A stretch of DNA of 64,000 nt from PHAA01 sp022706565 (GTDB lineage: Bacteria > Bacillota > Syntrophomonadia > Syntrophomonadales > Syntrophomonadaceae): the NCBI GenBank assembly GCA_040769385.1, contig JAXGLD010000001.1, positions 186,001-250,000 of the forward strand. Reading direction: 5' to 3'. The notes under the pieces were generated by a model. It saw only the letters and a program-made list of their open reading frames with translations, was not told where the DNA came from and searched no databases. Positions 1 through 9,370 of the stretch are shown here, in pieces; position 1 is the stretch's first letter, and each line of letters opens with the position of its first letter. A program made the position numbers and the translations under genes.

Positions 1-8
1 AGAAAACC

Positions 9-1613
9 ATGCTGGTGCTATTGGCCCTGACCATGCTCATGCTACCCGGTACAGCGGTGGGCCAGGGGAGCAGTTCCGATTTCGCCGATGGTAATCACTG
101 GGCCAGCCGCGATATAAGGGCGGTGTACGGGCTGGGTCTGATGAATGGTACCGGAACCACTGATGACGGGCAACGCCTGTTCTCACCCCAGGGTCACGTG
201 ACCCGCGCTCAGTTGGCGGCCATCCTGACCAATACCTTCGGTCTCGATTATGGGACCATCCGTTTCATCAAAGAACCGGTGGCCAGCGACTACTACCGCG
301 ATGTCGACAATAATGCCTGGTATGCCTCCTATGTGGTTATGTGTGCCATCAACCAGGTCTTCCCCGCCGGCGACGATAATTTCTATCCCGACCGGCCGGC
401 TACCCGGGTTGAGGTCGCCCAGGCAATCTATCGTTCCTTCAATGCCAAGGGCATCTCGGTGCCCATGATCATGATGATGCCCCTGTTCCATGACACCGGA
501 AATTTGAGCCAGGAAGAGATGAACGCGGTGGTGTTTGTCAACAACACCGGCATCATGAGAGGCAATGACAACTATTTCCGGCCCGGCGATAATCTGACTC
601 GGGCGGAGATGGCGACGGTGGTTATGCGCTGCGTAGAACTGATCGCTGCCAATGAGACTAACCGGGATCAGGAACTGCAGGTCCCGGTAGGCAGCATACT
701 CTACCTGAATCTGGCCAGCAATCCGACCACCGGTCATACCTGGACAATTGTGGGGGGAGCCGATGGAGTTATTAGGAGCACCGGCTCGGCCTACCTCCCT
801 GATAACAATCCCGATTCTCTGCCGTTAGCAGGCCAGGAAGGCCGCCATTTCTGGCGTTTCCAGGCCCTTCAGGAAGGCAGCACCGACCTGGAGATGGCCT
901 ATTCCCGCCCCTGGGAAAGCGTCCAGCCACAGCGGTTTAACCTGAGAATCACCGCAACCCCTACCATCTCTTCGACCCTCTCCCTCAGTACTATCGCCCT
1001 GCACAGTGAGGGCCAGTATATGACGGTTGACTCCTACCGGCCGGTTCTGCACGGCCTGGCCGATGAGGATATCCAAGCCCGACTAAATGCCATCTGGGAA
1101 GAGGATGTAGAGCAAATAGAGGCTGCCCTAACCGCCGATTTGGACGAATATATCCGCTACAATCAGGAGAACGACTTCCCTATCCGTCCTTATTTGCTTT
1201 ATAGCCGTTACCAGACAGGTACCCTCAACCAGAACCTACTCAGCCTCTATGTAGACTATTACACTTTTACCGGGGGGGCTCATGGCAGCACCGACCGCCG
1301 CCCCTATAATTACGATCTGCAAACCGGCCAGCCATTAGAACTAGCCGACATCTTCCAAAGCGGGTATGATTACCGTGGACTTATCGACCGGGAGATATCA
1401 GCCCGGATTGCCGCTCAGCCGGGGGACTATTTCTCCGGTGAGATGGGATTCACCGGTATCAAGGATGATCAACGGTTTTATATTCGAGACGGGCAGTTGG
1501 TGATATACTTCTCCCAGTATGAGATCGCGCCTTATGCGGCCGGCATTCCTGAATTTGCTTTCCCGCTTGATCATTTCAGGGAGGGACTGCAGACCCGATT
1601 CTTTACCAGTTGA
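9..1613 (+). CDS. S-layer-homology protein with chagasin-like (I42) and DUF3298-type domains
   Basis: A secreted, probably wall-attached protein of at least 534 residues. The N-terminus is a hydrophobic signal segment. Two further in-frame sense codons precede the first visible ATG up to the window edge, so the true start may lie upstream. Three SLH-like repeats follow at about residues 24-75, 92-145 and 160-215, each ending in a TRAQLAAI/TRVEVAQAI/TRAEMATVV-type helix. Residues about 225-320 carry NPTTGHTW and YSRPWE, the two hallmark loops of chagasin-family cysteine-protease inhibitors (I42). The C-terminal part (about 325-530, with YTFTGGAHG) resembles the DUF4163/DUF3298 pair found in RsiV-like and other envelope proteins. 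Binding to cell-wall polymer is known for SLH domains; protease inhibition is inferred from the loops. The next gene starts 27 bases downstream. Confidence 0.82.
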   Translation: MLVLLALTMLMLPGTAVGQGSSSDFADGNHWASRDIRAVYGLGLMNGTGTTDDGQRLFSPQGHVTRAQLAAILTNTFGLDYGTIRFIKEPVASDYYRDVDNNAWYASYVVMCAINQVFPAGDDNFYPDRPATRVEVAQAIYRSFNAKGISVPMIMMMPLFHDTGNLSQEEMNAVVFVNNTGIMRGNDNYFRPGDNLTRAEMATVVMRCVELIAANETNRDQELQVPVGSILYLNLASNPTTGHTWTIVGGADGVIRSTGSAYLPDNNPDSLPLAGQEGRHFWRFQALQEGSTDLEMAYSRPWESVQPQRFNLRITATPTISSTLSLSTIALHSEGQYMTVDSYRPVLHGLADEDIQARLNAIWEEDVEQIEAALTADLDEYIRYNQENDFPIRPYLLYSRYQTGTLNQNLLSLYVDYYTFTGGAHGSTDRRPYNYDLQTGQPLELADIFQSGYDYRGLIDREISARIAAQPGDYFSGEMGFTGIKDDQRFYIRDGQLVIYFSQYEIAPYAAGIPEFAFPLDHFREGLQTRFFTS

Positions 1614-1640
1614 CCAGATTCGGCAAAGGCGATTGCATAG

Positions 1641-2183
1641 ATGTGGACTAAAATAAACCGATACTATTCTCCTTGGCTGGACTTCATCGGGCTGCTGCTG
1701 TTCTCCACGGCCTTCAGTTACATTCGCGCCCATTTTGATCAGATTCCTGCCACCATACCCACCCATTTTGGGCCGTCGGGACAACCCGATGCCTGGAGTG
1801 CCAAGAGCGTGTGGAGTGTCTATGGCACCCTCATGATCGGTTTGGGGATTTACCTGAGCATGGTCCTGACCAATATCGTGGTGATCATACGCCCTGATAA
1901 TCCAGCCAAAATCATAAATATTCCCCAGCGGGACAAAGACCTGCTGGGGCCAGAACGCTTGGAAGCCATCCGCGCCACTATAGCGAGGGGGTTGGCAGTC
2001 CTCAACCTCACCATGGCGGCCTTGTTCGCCTATCTGGGCTGGGGGGCCACTAATGTTGCCCTGGGGATAAGCCCTGGTCTGGGTCCGGTTATGTGGCTGT
2101 TTGTTGCCGCCTTGCTGGGAATCAGCCTCTACATGACCGTGAAGGCCATAATGATGAGTTCCACCCGGGGACTGCGCAAATAA
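1641..2183 (+). CDS. DUF1648-type integral membrane protein
   Basis: A 180-residue membrane protein. Residues about 35-55 contain IPTHFGPSGQPDAW, the signature of DUF1648, which is found in SdpI-like immunity proteins and other small Firmicutes membrane proteins. About four hydrophobic segments are visible, near residues 12-30, 60-82, 125-145 and 152-172. The ATG has only a weak upstream AAAGG. It follows the SLH protein gene at short distance and may be co-transcribed with it. The exact role is unknown, and no SdpC-like toxin gene is seen nearby. Confidence 0.7.
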   Translation: MWTKINRYYSPWLDFIGLLLFSTAFSYIRAHFDQIPATIPTHFGPSGQPDAWSAKSVWSVYGTLMIGLGIYLSMVLTNIVVIIRPDNPAKIINIPQRDKDLLGPERLEAIRATIARGLAVLNLTMAALFAYLGWGATNVALGISPGLGPVMWLFVAALLGISLYMTVKAIMMSSTRGLRK

Positions 2184-2271
2184 TTCCCAATCATGGTATA
2201 GGCCATGTCAGCTGATAATTCCGTCCCGTAAATCACTGGGTCCTCAAATAAGCCGCTCATCACTCCAGTCA

Positions 2272-3588
2272 TCACGAATTTTCTGTCTTAAGCCAGGCCT
2301 TCGCTTTTTCCAGCAAAGTACCCGCCTGGTTCATCTCCGGTTGTTCCAATACCTCATCCAGCAATGCCTCCAGCACCCGGCCAATCCTGGGGCCAGGCTC
2401 GTAACCCAGGGCAATCAGGTCGTTGCCGTCGATGGCCAGGTCGCAAATGTGCAGGGGTGGCCGAAGCGCCAGGATGCGGCCAATCTCCTTCTGCATGGTA
2501 TCCAGCCCGGAGGTGTCGAAAGGAGCGGCCGACCCTAAGATGTCAGCTCGCTGCAAATCGAAAAGATCATCCAGGTTTTCCTCCCCGACCCGGCTGATAA
2601 GCTTCTTTAGACTTCCCTCGCGAACGTGGGGGAATCGGCTCATGTGGTCGTAAACCAACCTGGTTACTACGGCCGCGGTCCGGCGGTCATACTTGAGACG
2701 CTGCAGAATAGCGGACGCCACCCGGCTGCCTTCTATATGGTGGTTGTAGAAATGACCCCTTCCATCATGATCTACCGTAAAACAGGCTGGCTTGCCCACA
2801 TCATGCAGCAGGGCTGCCAGGCGTACCGTAAGCCGAGGCGGGCATGCCGCCAACACAGCCATGGTATGCTCGAACCCATCTCTGTCATGGCGGGGACTCT
2901 TTTGATCGAAATCGAGCAGGGGCATCAATTCGGGCAGGATATAGGCCAAAAGACCGGTGGTAGCCAAGGCTCTTATCCCCTGGGCAGGCCTTTCGGAAAG
3001 CAGGATGTGATCGAGCTCGCCGCGAATCCTCTCCACTGCCACCCGGGACAGTAATGGCGCCTCGTCCACGATGGCATCGGTGACCCTGGGGTGGAGGGTG
3101 AAATCCAAGGTACAACCCAGACGTATGGCCCGCACCATGCGTAAAGGATCATGCCGGAAGCGCTGCGCGGCCTGGTGGGCCGGGGAGGCAATAATCCTTC
3201 CCTTAAGATCCTGAAGGCCCCCGAACGGATCGAATATCGCCCCGTTCTCATCCATGGCCATGGCATTGATGGTAAAATCTCTCCAGAAGAGGTCGGCCTC
3301 AATGCCGGTCAAACCGGGCAGAGGTGAATGATAGCGGCTCTTCCAGGTGGATACCTCCACTGCTCCCCCGGGGGTAATGACCACTATGGTGCCATACCGG
3401 GCCCCCAGGGCAACGGTTCGTGGAAAAAGGCTGCGGATGACTTCGGGGGAAGCCTCGGTGACCACATCATAATCGCTCGGTTTCCGGCCCAGCAAGAGGT
3501 CGCGCACGCAGCCTCCCACCAGATAAGCATCGCAGCCTCGGCTCTTCAATACAGCCATTATCTCAGCTACGTACTCGGGCAGCTGCAT
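2272..3588 (-). CDS. cca: CCA-adding tRNA nucleotidyltransferase with HD domain
   Basis: Adds or repairs the 3' CCA end of tRNAs, or acts as a related poly(A) polymerase. The N-terminal head holds YLVGGCVRDLLLG followed by SDYDVVTEA, the nucleotidyltransferase G-x-D-x-D-type catalytic motif. RDFTINAMA and the RF-RHDPLRMVRAIR tRNA-binding region follow. An HD domain (ALLHDVGKPACF, about residues 262-275) is also present, as in many clostridial members. Length (438 residues) is normal. I chose the ATG with a GGAGGAGG eight bases upstream over two earlier in-frame codons that sit on the ribosome site. It is separated from the upstream hydratase gene by a terminator. Confidence 0.9.
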   Translation of the reverse strand: MQLPEYVAEIMAVLKSRGCDAYLVGGCVRDLLLGRKPSDYDVVTEASPEVIRSLFPRTVALGARYGTIVVITPGGAVEVSTWKSRYHSPLPGLTGIEADLFWRDFTINAMAMDENGAIFDPFGGLQDLKGRIIASPAHQAAQRFRHDPLRMVRAIRLGCTLDFTLHPRVTDAIVDEAPLLSRVAVERIRGELDHILLSERPAQGIRALATTGLLAYILPELMPLLDFDQKSPRHDRDGFEHTMAVLAACPPRLTVRLAALLHDVGKPACFTVDHDGRGHFYNHHIEGSRVASAILQRLKYDRRTAAVVTRLVYDHMSRFPHVREGSLKKLISRVGEENLDDLFDLQRADILGSAAPFDTSGLDTMQKEIGRILALRPPLHICDLAIDGNDLIALGYEPGPRIGRVLEALLDEVLEQPEMNQAGTLLEKAKAWLKTENS

Positions 3589-3683
3589 GGTCATCACCTC
3601 CTCCGCGCTTTCATAGGATAAGTATTTCCCGGTTTAAGCTGGATATCTCAGTCTGACTGCTTCTATACCTGCGATCTACCCAG

Positions 3684-3722
3684 TAAAAACCGCAGGCTGG
3701 CGCCAGATGGCAGGCCTGCGGT
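3684..3722 (-). terminator. Rho-independent terminator after the hydratase gene
   Basis: Nine-base arms ACCGCAGGC and GCCTGCGGT, with a partly paired 16-base loop, are followed on the minus strand by TTTTTA. It lies 8 bases past the hydratase stop codon. Confidence 0.8.
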
Positions 3723-3729
3723 AGATAAA

Positions 3730-6063
3730 TCAGCCAGCGTAATAGTTGATCAAGCTGCCCTTGAGAATCACTTCCCTCTCATCAGCGGATAGTTTCTCCA
3801 ACCGCAGCTCAATCTCGCGCACCCCTGCCGAACCGATGACCCGGGCCGGGAAGCTCTCATCGCCGCGGGCCAGCTTATCCCGGATGTCGGCAATGAAGAT
3901 CAAGTCACCCACCATGAAGGGTTCTGCTTCGGCGCCGATGGTAAAGGGCAACATGCCCCAGTTGATCAAATTGCTGCGGTAGCGCTTGGTGGCGTAGCTG
4001 ACCGCGATGTTGGCCCAGCCGCCCAGCACCTTCTGACTGGAAGCGGCCTGCTCCCGGGCTGAACCGTCACCTGGCTTGACCGCATAGACGACGCTGCCGA
4101 TTCCGGTGTCATACCAAATATCGCGGGCTCCTTCGGCAATCCCCTGTTCAATGAGCTTGGATGCCAGAGCCTGTAAATCCGGTGGTACTTCCCCGCCACT
4201 GCTTCTAATCAATTGGCGCCGGGCCTGCTCCAGGTCATTCACGGTCTTGGCCCGGGCTACATAGCCGGGATCCTTGCGCGACAGGGTGTATTCCGCCAGT
4301 TTCAAGGGATTGGACCGGAACGAGGAGGTCTCCCCGGATGGGATCAGCTCGTCGGTGGTGGTGACCGGGTCGGTAATTACCGAAGCTACCTGCAGCAGTA
4401 GATTGCGGGGCAATGCTACCATAGGCGGCCAGTCGGCGATATTGGGCCCGAATTTGAGTTCAACCTGCCCGGTTGGCTGCTTATAGCCGTTGTACACCCG
4501 GTTGTCGTAGACCTCCCGGTCAAAACTGTACACACTGGGGACGGCTTCGAAGTTCATGTCAGTGGCGGGGGTCAGCAGTCCGCCATTGAGGACGGTAGCG
4601 GTGATGGAGCGGGCATCCATCAGAGCCACCGAGGAGATCTGCCCTTCACCCGGTTTGGAGCCCTCGCGGTTGGGGAAGTTGCGGGTGGTATGGCGAATAC
4701 TCAGGGCATTGTTGGCGGGCACGTCTCCCGCCCCGAAACAAGGTCCGCAAAAGGCCGTCTTCATGGTAATACCAGCCAACATCATCCGTGCCGCCGCGCC
4801 GTTCTTGATCAATTCCAGGTAGATTGGCTGACTGGCTGGATAAACACTGAAGGTCAGCTCACTATTGCCCACCGAACGGCGGTCTACCATGGCCGCAATT
4901 TGGTTTAGGTTTTCGAAAGTGCCCCCGGCGCAGCCGGCCACGATACCCTGGTCGGCTCGCAAACGTCCGTTGACCATCTTATCGGTGAGGCTGAAGCGGA
5001 TGTCAGGATTGTCCATTTGTTTCTGGCCTTCGATCTCCACAGTGCGTAAAATGTCCCCGGTATTGCGGTTCAATTCGGCAATGGTATAGACATTGCTGGG
5101 ATGGAAGGGCAGAGCGATCATCGGTTCTATCCGGTTCAGGTCGATGATTACAGCCCCGTCATAATAGGCAACCGGACCCGGACGCAGCTCGGCATAGGCC
5201 TGGGGCCGCCCGTGGATACGGTAATAGTCCTCCACAGCCCGGTCGGTGCACCAGATGGAGCTCAGGCAGGTGGTCTCGGTGGTCATGACATCGATACCGT
5301 TGCGGTAATCAACCGACAGGCTTTCGATGCCGGGGCCGATGAATTCCAGTACCTTGTTATTGACGAAATTATTTTTAAATACCGCTCCGATGAGAGCCAG
5401 GGCTACATCCTGGGGACCTACCCCCGGTTGGGGCCGACCTTTAAGGTAAACGGCAATAATCTCCGGATAAGCGATATCATAGGTCTTGCTGAGCAGTTGC
5501 TTGACCAATTCCGGACCGCCCTCGCCGATGGCCATGGTACCAAGGGCACCATAGCGGGTGTGGCTGTCGGAACCCAAGATCATACTGCCACAGGCCGCCA
5601 TCATCTCCCGCATATACTGGTGTATGACAGCCAGATGGGCCGGTACGTAGATCCCCCCATATTTCCGGGCTGCGGACAAACCGAAAAGGTGATCGTCCTC
5701 ATTAATAGTCCCGCCCACCGCGCACAAGCTGTTGTGGCAGTTGGTCATAACATAAGGCAGGGGGAATTCCTGCAGCCCGCTGGCTCGGGCGGTTTGCACG
5801 ATGCCCACATAGGTTATATCGTGGGACGCCAGGGCATCGAAACGGATCCGCAATTGGTCCCCATCGCTGCCGGTATTGTGTTTGGTCAGGATTTGATAGG
5901 CGATCGTGTTCTGACGACCCTGTTCCGGCTGCAGGGTGCTGCCGTCCAATGAAGGCTGGCCGGTCTTGCCGCTGCTGGCCAGGGTCTCCACCCGGCCTTG
6001 TTCACCAACCTGAACCAAGGTCTCACCGTTGATAAAATAGACGCCATTATTGATTAAGCGCAA
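3730..6063 (-). CDS. Aconitase-family hydratase (YbhJ-like)
   Basis: A 777-residue iron-sulfur hydratase related to aconitase and to the E. coli YbhJ group. Visible signatures are GSDSHTRYGALGTMAIGEGG (about residues 163-182), cysteines in GIVAGCAGG and FCGPCFGAG that fit [4Fe-4S] cluster ligands, and a C-terminal swivelling domain with NLINWGMLPF. The substrate cannot be told from sequence; citrate/isocitrate or another hydroxy-acid are options. The only N-terminal start fitting the alignment is TTG, with GGAGG and AAGGAG just upstream. larE follows upstream on the same strand, 64 bases away, so the two may be co-transcribed. Confidence 0.8.
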   Translation of the reverse strand: MRLINNGVYFINGETLVQVGEQGRVETLASSGKTGQPSLDGSTLQPEQGRQNTIAYQILTKHNTGSDGDQLRIRFDALASHDITYVGIVQTARASGLQEFPLPYVMTNCHNSLCAVGGTINEDDHLFGLSAARKYGGIYVPAHLAVIHQYMREMMAACGSMILGSDSHTRYGALGTMAIGEGGPELVKQLLSKTYDIAYPEIIAVYLKGRPQPGVGPQDVALALIGAVFKNNFVNNKVLEFIGPGIESLSVDYRNGIDVMTTETTCLSSIWCTDRAVEDYYRIHGRPQAYAELRPGPVAYYDGAVIIDLNRIEPMIALPFHPSNVYTIAELNRNTGDILRTVEIEGQKQMDNPDIRFSLTDKMVNGRLRADQGIVAGCAGGTFENLNQIAAMVDRRSVGNSELTFSVYPASQPIYLELIKNGAAARMMLAGITMKTAFCGPCFGAGDVPANNALSIRHTTRNFPNREGSKPGEGQISSVALMDARSITATVLNGGLLTPATDMNFEAVPSVYSFDREVYDNRVYNGYKQPTGQVELKFGPNIADWPPMVALPRNLLLQVASVITDPVTTTDELIPSGETSSFRSNPLKLAEYTLSRKDPGYVARAKTVNDLEQARRQLIRSSGGEVPPDLQALASKLIEQGIAEGARDIWYDTGIGSVVYAVKPGDGSAREQAASSQKVLGGWANIAVSYATKRYRSNLINWGMLPFTIGAEAEPFMVGDLIFIADIRDKLARGDESFPARVIGSAGVREIELRLEKLSADEREVILKGSLINYYAG

Positions 6064-6127
6064 ATCTCCTTAGCACCTCCAATTATTTGCTCTGCACCAC
6101 TTAATTCTACACCAAGCGATACCGTTG

Positions 6128-6934
6128 TTATATATTGAACCCCAGGGTTTCGTTCAGGCTGCCGGTGCGATAACCCCTCAAATCCAGTGTCACATAGGCG
6201 AACCCCAGCGAACGCAAGAAGTCATGCACCTCGTCCATAAGCTGCTCATCGAAACGAATCCTTTCCTTCGCATCAACCTCGATCCGGGCCGTTTCCCCAT
6301 GGCAGCGCACCCGTACCTGCCGGAAACCCAGACCGCGGAGATACTGCTCGGCTCCATCCACCCTCTTCAGCTTGTCTGGAGTAATCTTCTCTCCATAGGG
6401 AATGCGGGTGGCCAGGCAAGATTCGTTGCGCTTGTCCCAGGACGGCAAACCCATGGCCCGGGATAACTGTCTTATCTCGGTCTTGGTCAGACCGGCTTCC
6501 TGCAGGGGGCTTATTACTCCCCATTCTCTCACCGCCCGCATACCAGGGCGGAAATCCTTCTCATCGTCGGCATTGGAACCATCGGCCACGGTTATTATAC
6601 CGTACTCTCCGGCCAGAGACAGCATTTGCGGATAGTAAGCCCGTTTGCAGAGATAACAACGATCAGCCCGGTTGTCTGCGAATCCCTCAACCGCGAACTG
6701 ATCGAGCTCGATGATATGATGCTCAATCCCCTGGCGGCGGGTAAACTCAAGGGCCGCTTCCCTCTCCCCTGAGGGGAAAGTGGGCGAAACCACCGTTACG
6801 GCCAGGACACGATCGGCCAAGATATTGCGGGCGACCTGCAGCAGGAAGGTGCTGTCCGCTCCTCCCGAATAAGCAACCGCTATCCCCTCCAGGGATTGCA
6901 GTCGGCTCTGCAAGTTTTTATACTTATTTTCCAT
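6128..6934 (-). CDS. larE: ATP-dependent sacrificial sulfur transferase LarE
   Basis: LarE donates sulfur during assembly of the nickel-pincer nucleotide (NPN) cofactor of lactate racemase and related enzymes. The 268-residue protein has the PP-loop SGGADS (residues 23-28) for adenylation. NESCLATRIPYG places a cysteine at 173, equivalent to the sacrificial Cys176 of the Lactobacillus enzyme. CYLCKRAYY (about 93-101) is an additional cysteine pair seen in many homologues. No larA, larB or larC occurs in the window, so cofactor synthesis would need genes elsewhere. It is upstream of, and in line with, the aconitase-type hydratase. Confidence 0.87.
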   Translation of the reverse strand: MENKYKNLQSRLQSLEGIAVAYSGGADSTFLLQVARNILADRVLAVTVVSPTFPSGEREAALEFTRRQGIEHHIIELDQFAVEGFADNRADRCYLCKRAYYPQMLSLAGEYGIITVADGSNADDEKDFRPGMRAVREWGVISPLQEAGLTKTEIRQLSRAMGLPSWDKRNESCLATRIPYGEKITPDKLKRVDGAEQYLRGLGFRQVRVRCHGETARIEVDAKERIRFDEQLMDEVHDFLRSLGFAYVTLDLRGYRTGSLNETLGFNI

Positions 6935-7067
6935 TCCGAGTCGGCGCCCTCCATTTCCCCGCCGGGAGCGGTATTGTTATAATATACTATAAGTCTCGGC
7001 TGGGCTCTGCCAAATGCAAACCATTTTGGCTTGGCCTGGTTCGAATTATAACAAAAGGGATGAGATT

Positions 7068-8207
7068 ATGGAAAAAGGGACCCGTTTGATCCATACCGGC
7101 AGTGAAGGAGACCCTCATACCGGGGCGGTCAGCACCCCTATTTATCAAAACGTGGTATTCGCTCGCCCGGATTTATATACCGCGGGACAATGGGAATACT
7201 CGCGCCTGGGTAATCCTACCCGGAACGCCCTGGAGAAATCCATCGCCACCCTGGAAGGAGGCCGATATGGGTTTGCATTTGCCTCCGGGATGGCGGCTAT
7301 AGCGGCAGCTTTCCTGCAATTTGGCAGCGGCGACCACGTCATAGTCTCCCGTGATGTCTATGGGGGCACCTTTGGATTGGCCCACCGGTTGTTACCGCGC
7401 TTTGGCATCCAGGTGGATTTTGTGGACACCACCGATCCCGACTCTATCCTGGATAAAATCGGCACCAAGACCCGGGCCCTTTTCATCGAAACACCTTCCA
7501 ACCCTCTAATGAAGATAACCGATCTGCAGGCGGTGGCGGCCTTGGCCAAAGAATACGGTTTGATCACCATGGCCGATAATACCTTCATGACCCCTTACCT
7601 GCAGCGTCCGCTGGAAACCGGCATCGACATAGTGATCCACAGCGCTACCAAGTATCTGGGCGGTCACAGCGACTGTCTGGCCGGGCTGGTGGTCACCGAT
7701 AATCCTGATCTGGCCCGGGAACTAAGCCTTCTCCAGGTTATGCTGGGGGCGGTGTTGGGGCCCCAGGACAGCTGGATTATATCCCGGGGGATAAAAACCC
7801 TGAAGGTACGTATCGAACAACAGCAGCAAACAGCCAGCCGGTTAGCCCAATGGTTGTCTGACCGCCCTGAAATAAGTGACGTGTACTACCCCGGTTTGCC
7901 TGGCCATGTGGGGCGGGAGGTCCATTTCGGTCAGGCCGACGGAGCTGGAGCCATGATCAGTATCCGTCTCTCTGATGCAGAGAAAGCCCGCCGTTTCATT
8001 GACCGTTTGCGGCTGCCGGTAATAGGCTCCAGCCTGGGTGCCGTGGAAAGCATCGTTTCCTTGCCGGCCTTAATGTCCCATAGCTCCCTGCCGGAGGAGA
8101 TGCGCCGCGAATTGACCCTGGATCACCAGCTGGTGCGCTTATCGGTTGGTTTGGAGGATTACTCTGATCTGCAGGCCGACCTGGAACAGGCACTGGCCCA
8201 TTCATAA
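7068..8207 (+). CDS. Cys/Met-metabolism PLP enzyme (cystathionine or methionine gamma-lyase type)
   Basis: A 379-residue PLP enzyme of the MetC/MetB/MGL family. The N-terminus GTRLIHTGSEGDPHTGAV and SRLGNPTRNALE are family hallmarks. IHSATKYLGGHSD (about residues 187-199) contains the Schiff-base lysine, and GSSLGAVESIVSLP lies near the C-terminus. Family members carry out gamma-elimination or gamma-replacement on methionine, cystathionine or O-acyl-homoserine; sequence alone does not decide which. I take the ATG at 7068 because AAAAGGGA sits just upstream, not the in-frame ATG 18 codons earlier. It stands alone between divergent larE and convergent aguB. Confidence 0.85.
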   Translation: MEKGTRLIHTGSEGDPHTGAVSTPIYQNVVFARPDLYTAGQWEYSRLGNPTRNALEKSIATLEGGRYGFAFASGMAAIAAAFLQFGSGDHVIVSRDVYGGTFGLAHRLLPRFGIQVDFVDTTDPDSILDKIGTKTRALFIETPSNPLMKITDLQAVAALAKEYGLITMADNTFMTPYLQRPLETGIDIVIHSATKYLGGHSDCLAGLVVTDNPDLARELSLLQVMLGAVLGPQDSWIISRGIKTLKVRIEQQQQTASRLAQWLSDRPEISDVYYPGLPGHVGREVHFGQADGAGAMISIRLSDAEKARRFIDRLRLPVIGSSLGAVESIVSLPALMSHSSLPEEMRRELTLDHQLVRLSVGLEDYSDLQADLEQALAHS

Positions 8208-8292
8208 GGTAATAGCCGCCATTATCAGGTAACTGACCAATACTAATGTATTAGGCCTGCCAAATAGGCACCAACCGGAAGGTCATGTTTTG

Positions 8293-8339
8293 TCACCTTC
8301 GGGACACCACTTCGTAAGACCAAGACCAGGCGAAGGTGA
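8293..8339. terminator. Inverted repeat between convergent genes
   Basis: A perfect nine-base stem TCACCTTCG/CGAAGGTGA encloses a 29-base loop between the PLP enzyme and aguB. There is no T-run, so its role as a bidirectional terminator is only inferred from position. Confidence 0.35.
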
Positions 8340-8344
8340 TTAGA

Positions 8345-9217
8345 TCAAACCATCCGCTCTCCGTCACTGGTAACCAGCAATCGGTACAGTTCGGGGCGGC
8401 GGTCACGGAATATGCCCCACTCCAGGCGCTGGTGCTCCAGACCGTCCAGGTCAAATCGGGCGGTTATAACCGTCTCCTGGGCGCGGTCGGCAGCCGCCAG
8501 CAAATTCCCGGTGGGCCCGGCGATGAAGGAAGATCCGTAGAACGTAAGAACCGAATCATCGTCTCTCTCTTGTCCTACCCGGTTGGCGGCCACTACCGGT
8601 ATCAGGTTGGCGGCTGCGTGGCCGCGCATACAGATCTGCCAATGATCCCGGGAGTCTACCGATGGATCCTGCGGTTCCGAGCCGATGGCCGTAGGGTAGA
8701 GCAGCATTTCTGCTCCCATCAGGGTCATGCAGCGGGCTGCCTCCGGGTACCACTGGTCCCAGCAGATCCCGACCCCGATCCGGCCAAAACGAGTTTCCCA
8801 GACCTTAAAACCGGTATCCCCGGGATTAAAGTAGAATTTCTCCTGGTAACCGGGCCCGGCCGGGATATGGCTCTTGCGGTATACCCCCAGCACTTGCCCG
8901 GCATCGATGACTGCCACCGAATTATAGCGGGCATAGTTCTTCTTTTCAAAAAAGCTGATCGGCAGCACAATCCCCAGCTCCCGGGCCACATCCTTAAATC
9001 TCTGTACGGCCGGATTGGTCTCCAGAGTGGAAGCCAATTGATAATAATCAGGATTCTCTTGCTGACAAAAATAGGTGGTCTCGAACAACTCCGGCAATAC
9101 CACCACCCCCGCCCCTTCCCGGGCGGCGCGGCGGACCAGCTCCTCCGCCTTCTTCATGTTCTGGACGGTGTCAGAGGAACAGCTCATTTGCACCGCAGCC
9201 ACTGTTACCTGCCTCAT
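8345..9217 (-). CDS. aguB: N-carbamoylputrescine amidase
   Basis: A nitrilase-superfamily enzyme that hydrolyses N-carbamoylputrescine to putrescine, CO2 and ammonia. The catalytic triad regions are visible: Glu in VVLPELFETTYF (about residue 42), Lys in YRKSHIPAGPGYQEK, and Cys in IGVGICWDQWYPEAAR (about residue 152). Length (290) is typical. aguA lies 153 bases upstream on the same strand, so the two form the agmatine deiminase route to putrescine. No arginine decarboxylase gene is in the window. Confidence 0.92.
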   Translation of the reverse strand: MRQVTVAAVQMSCSSDTVQNMKKAEELVRRAAREGAGVVVLPELFETTYFCQQENPDYYQLASTLETNPAVQRFKDVARELGIVLPISFFEKKNYARYNSVAVIDAGQVLGVYRKSHIPAGPGYQEKFYFNPGDTGFKVWETRFGRIGVGICWDQWYPEAARCMTLMGAEMLLYPTAIGSEPQDPSVDSRDHWQICMRGHAAANLIPVVAANRVGQERDDDSVLTFYGSSFIAGPTGNLLAAADRAQETVITARFDLDGLEHQRLEWGIFRDRRPELYRLLVTSDGERMV

Positions 9218-9370
9218 TTGTAATCCCTCATCTCATATAGCATTACCGGCACTGCAGATCACCTTGCAGTTGTCTATAACACATTACCAAAAGCTCTTTT
9301 CTAATTCCCTGAGAAAACTTGATCATCCTTGGCATTGCCCGGAACTCCGACTACCTCTGCCTACGTTTTA

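Noticed and set aside
5101..5952. A 283-codon plus-strand frame
   Set aside because: Antisense of the aconitase-family hydratase, with no start signal and no family features.
8336..9223. A 295-codon plus-strand frame
   Set aside because: Antisense of aguB, which has an intact catalytic triad.
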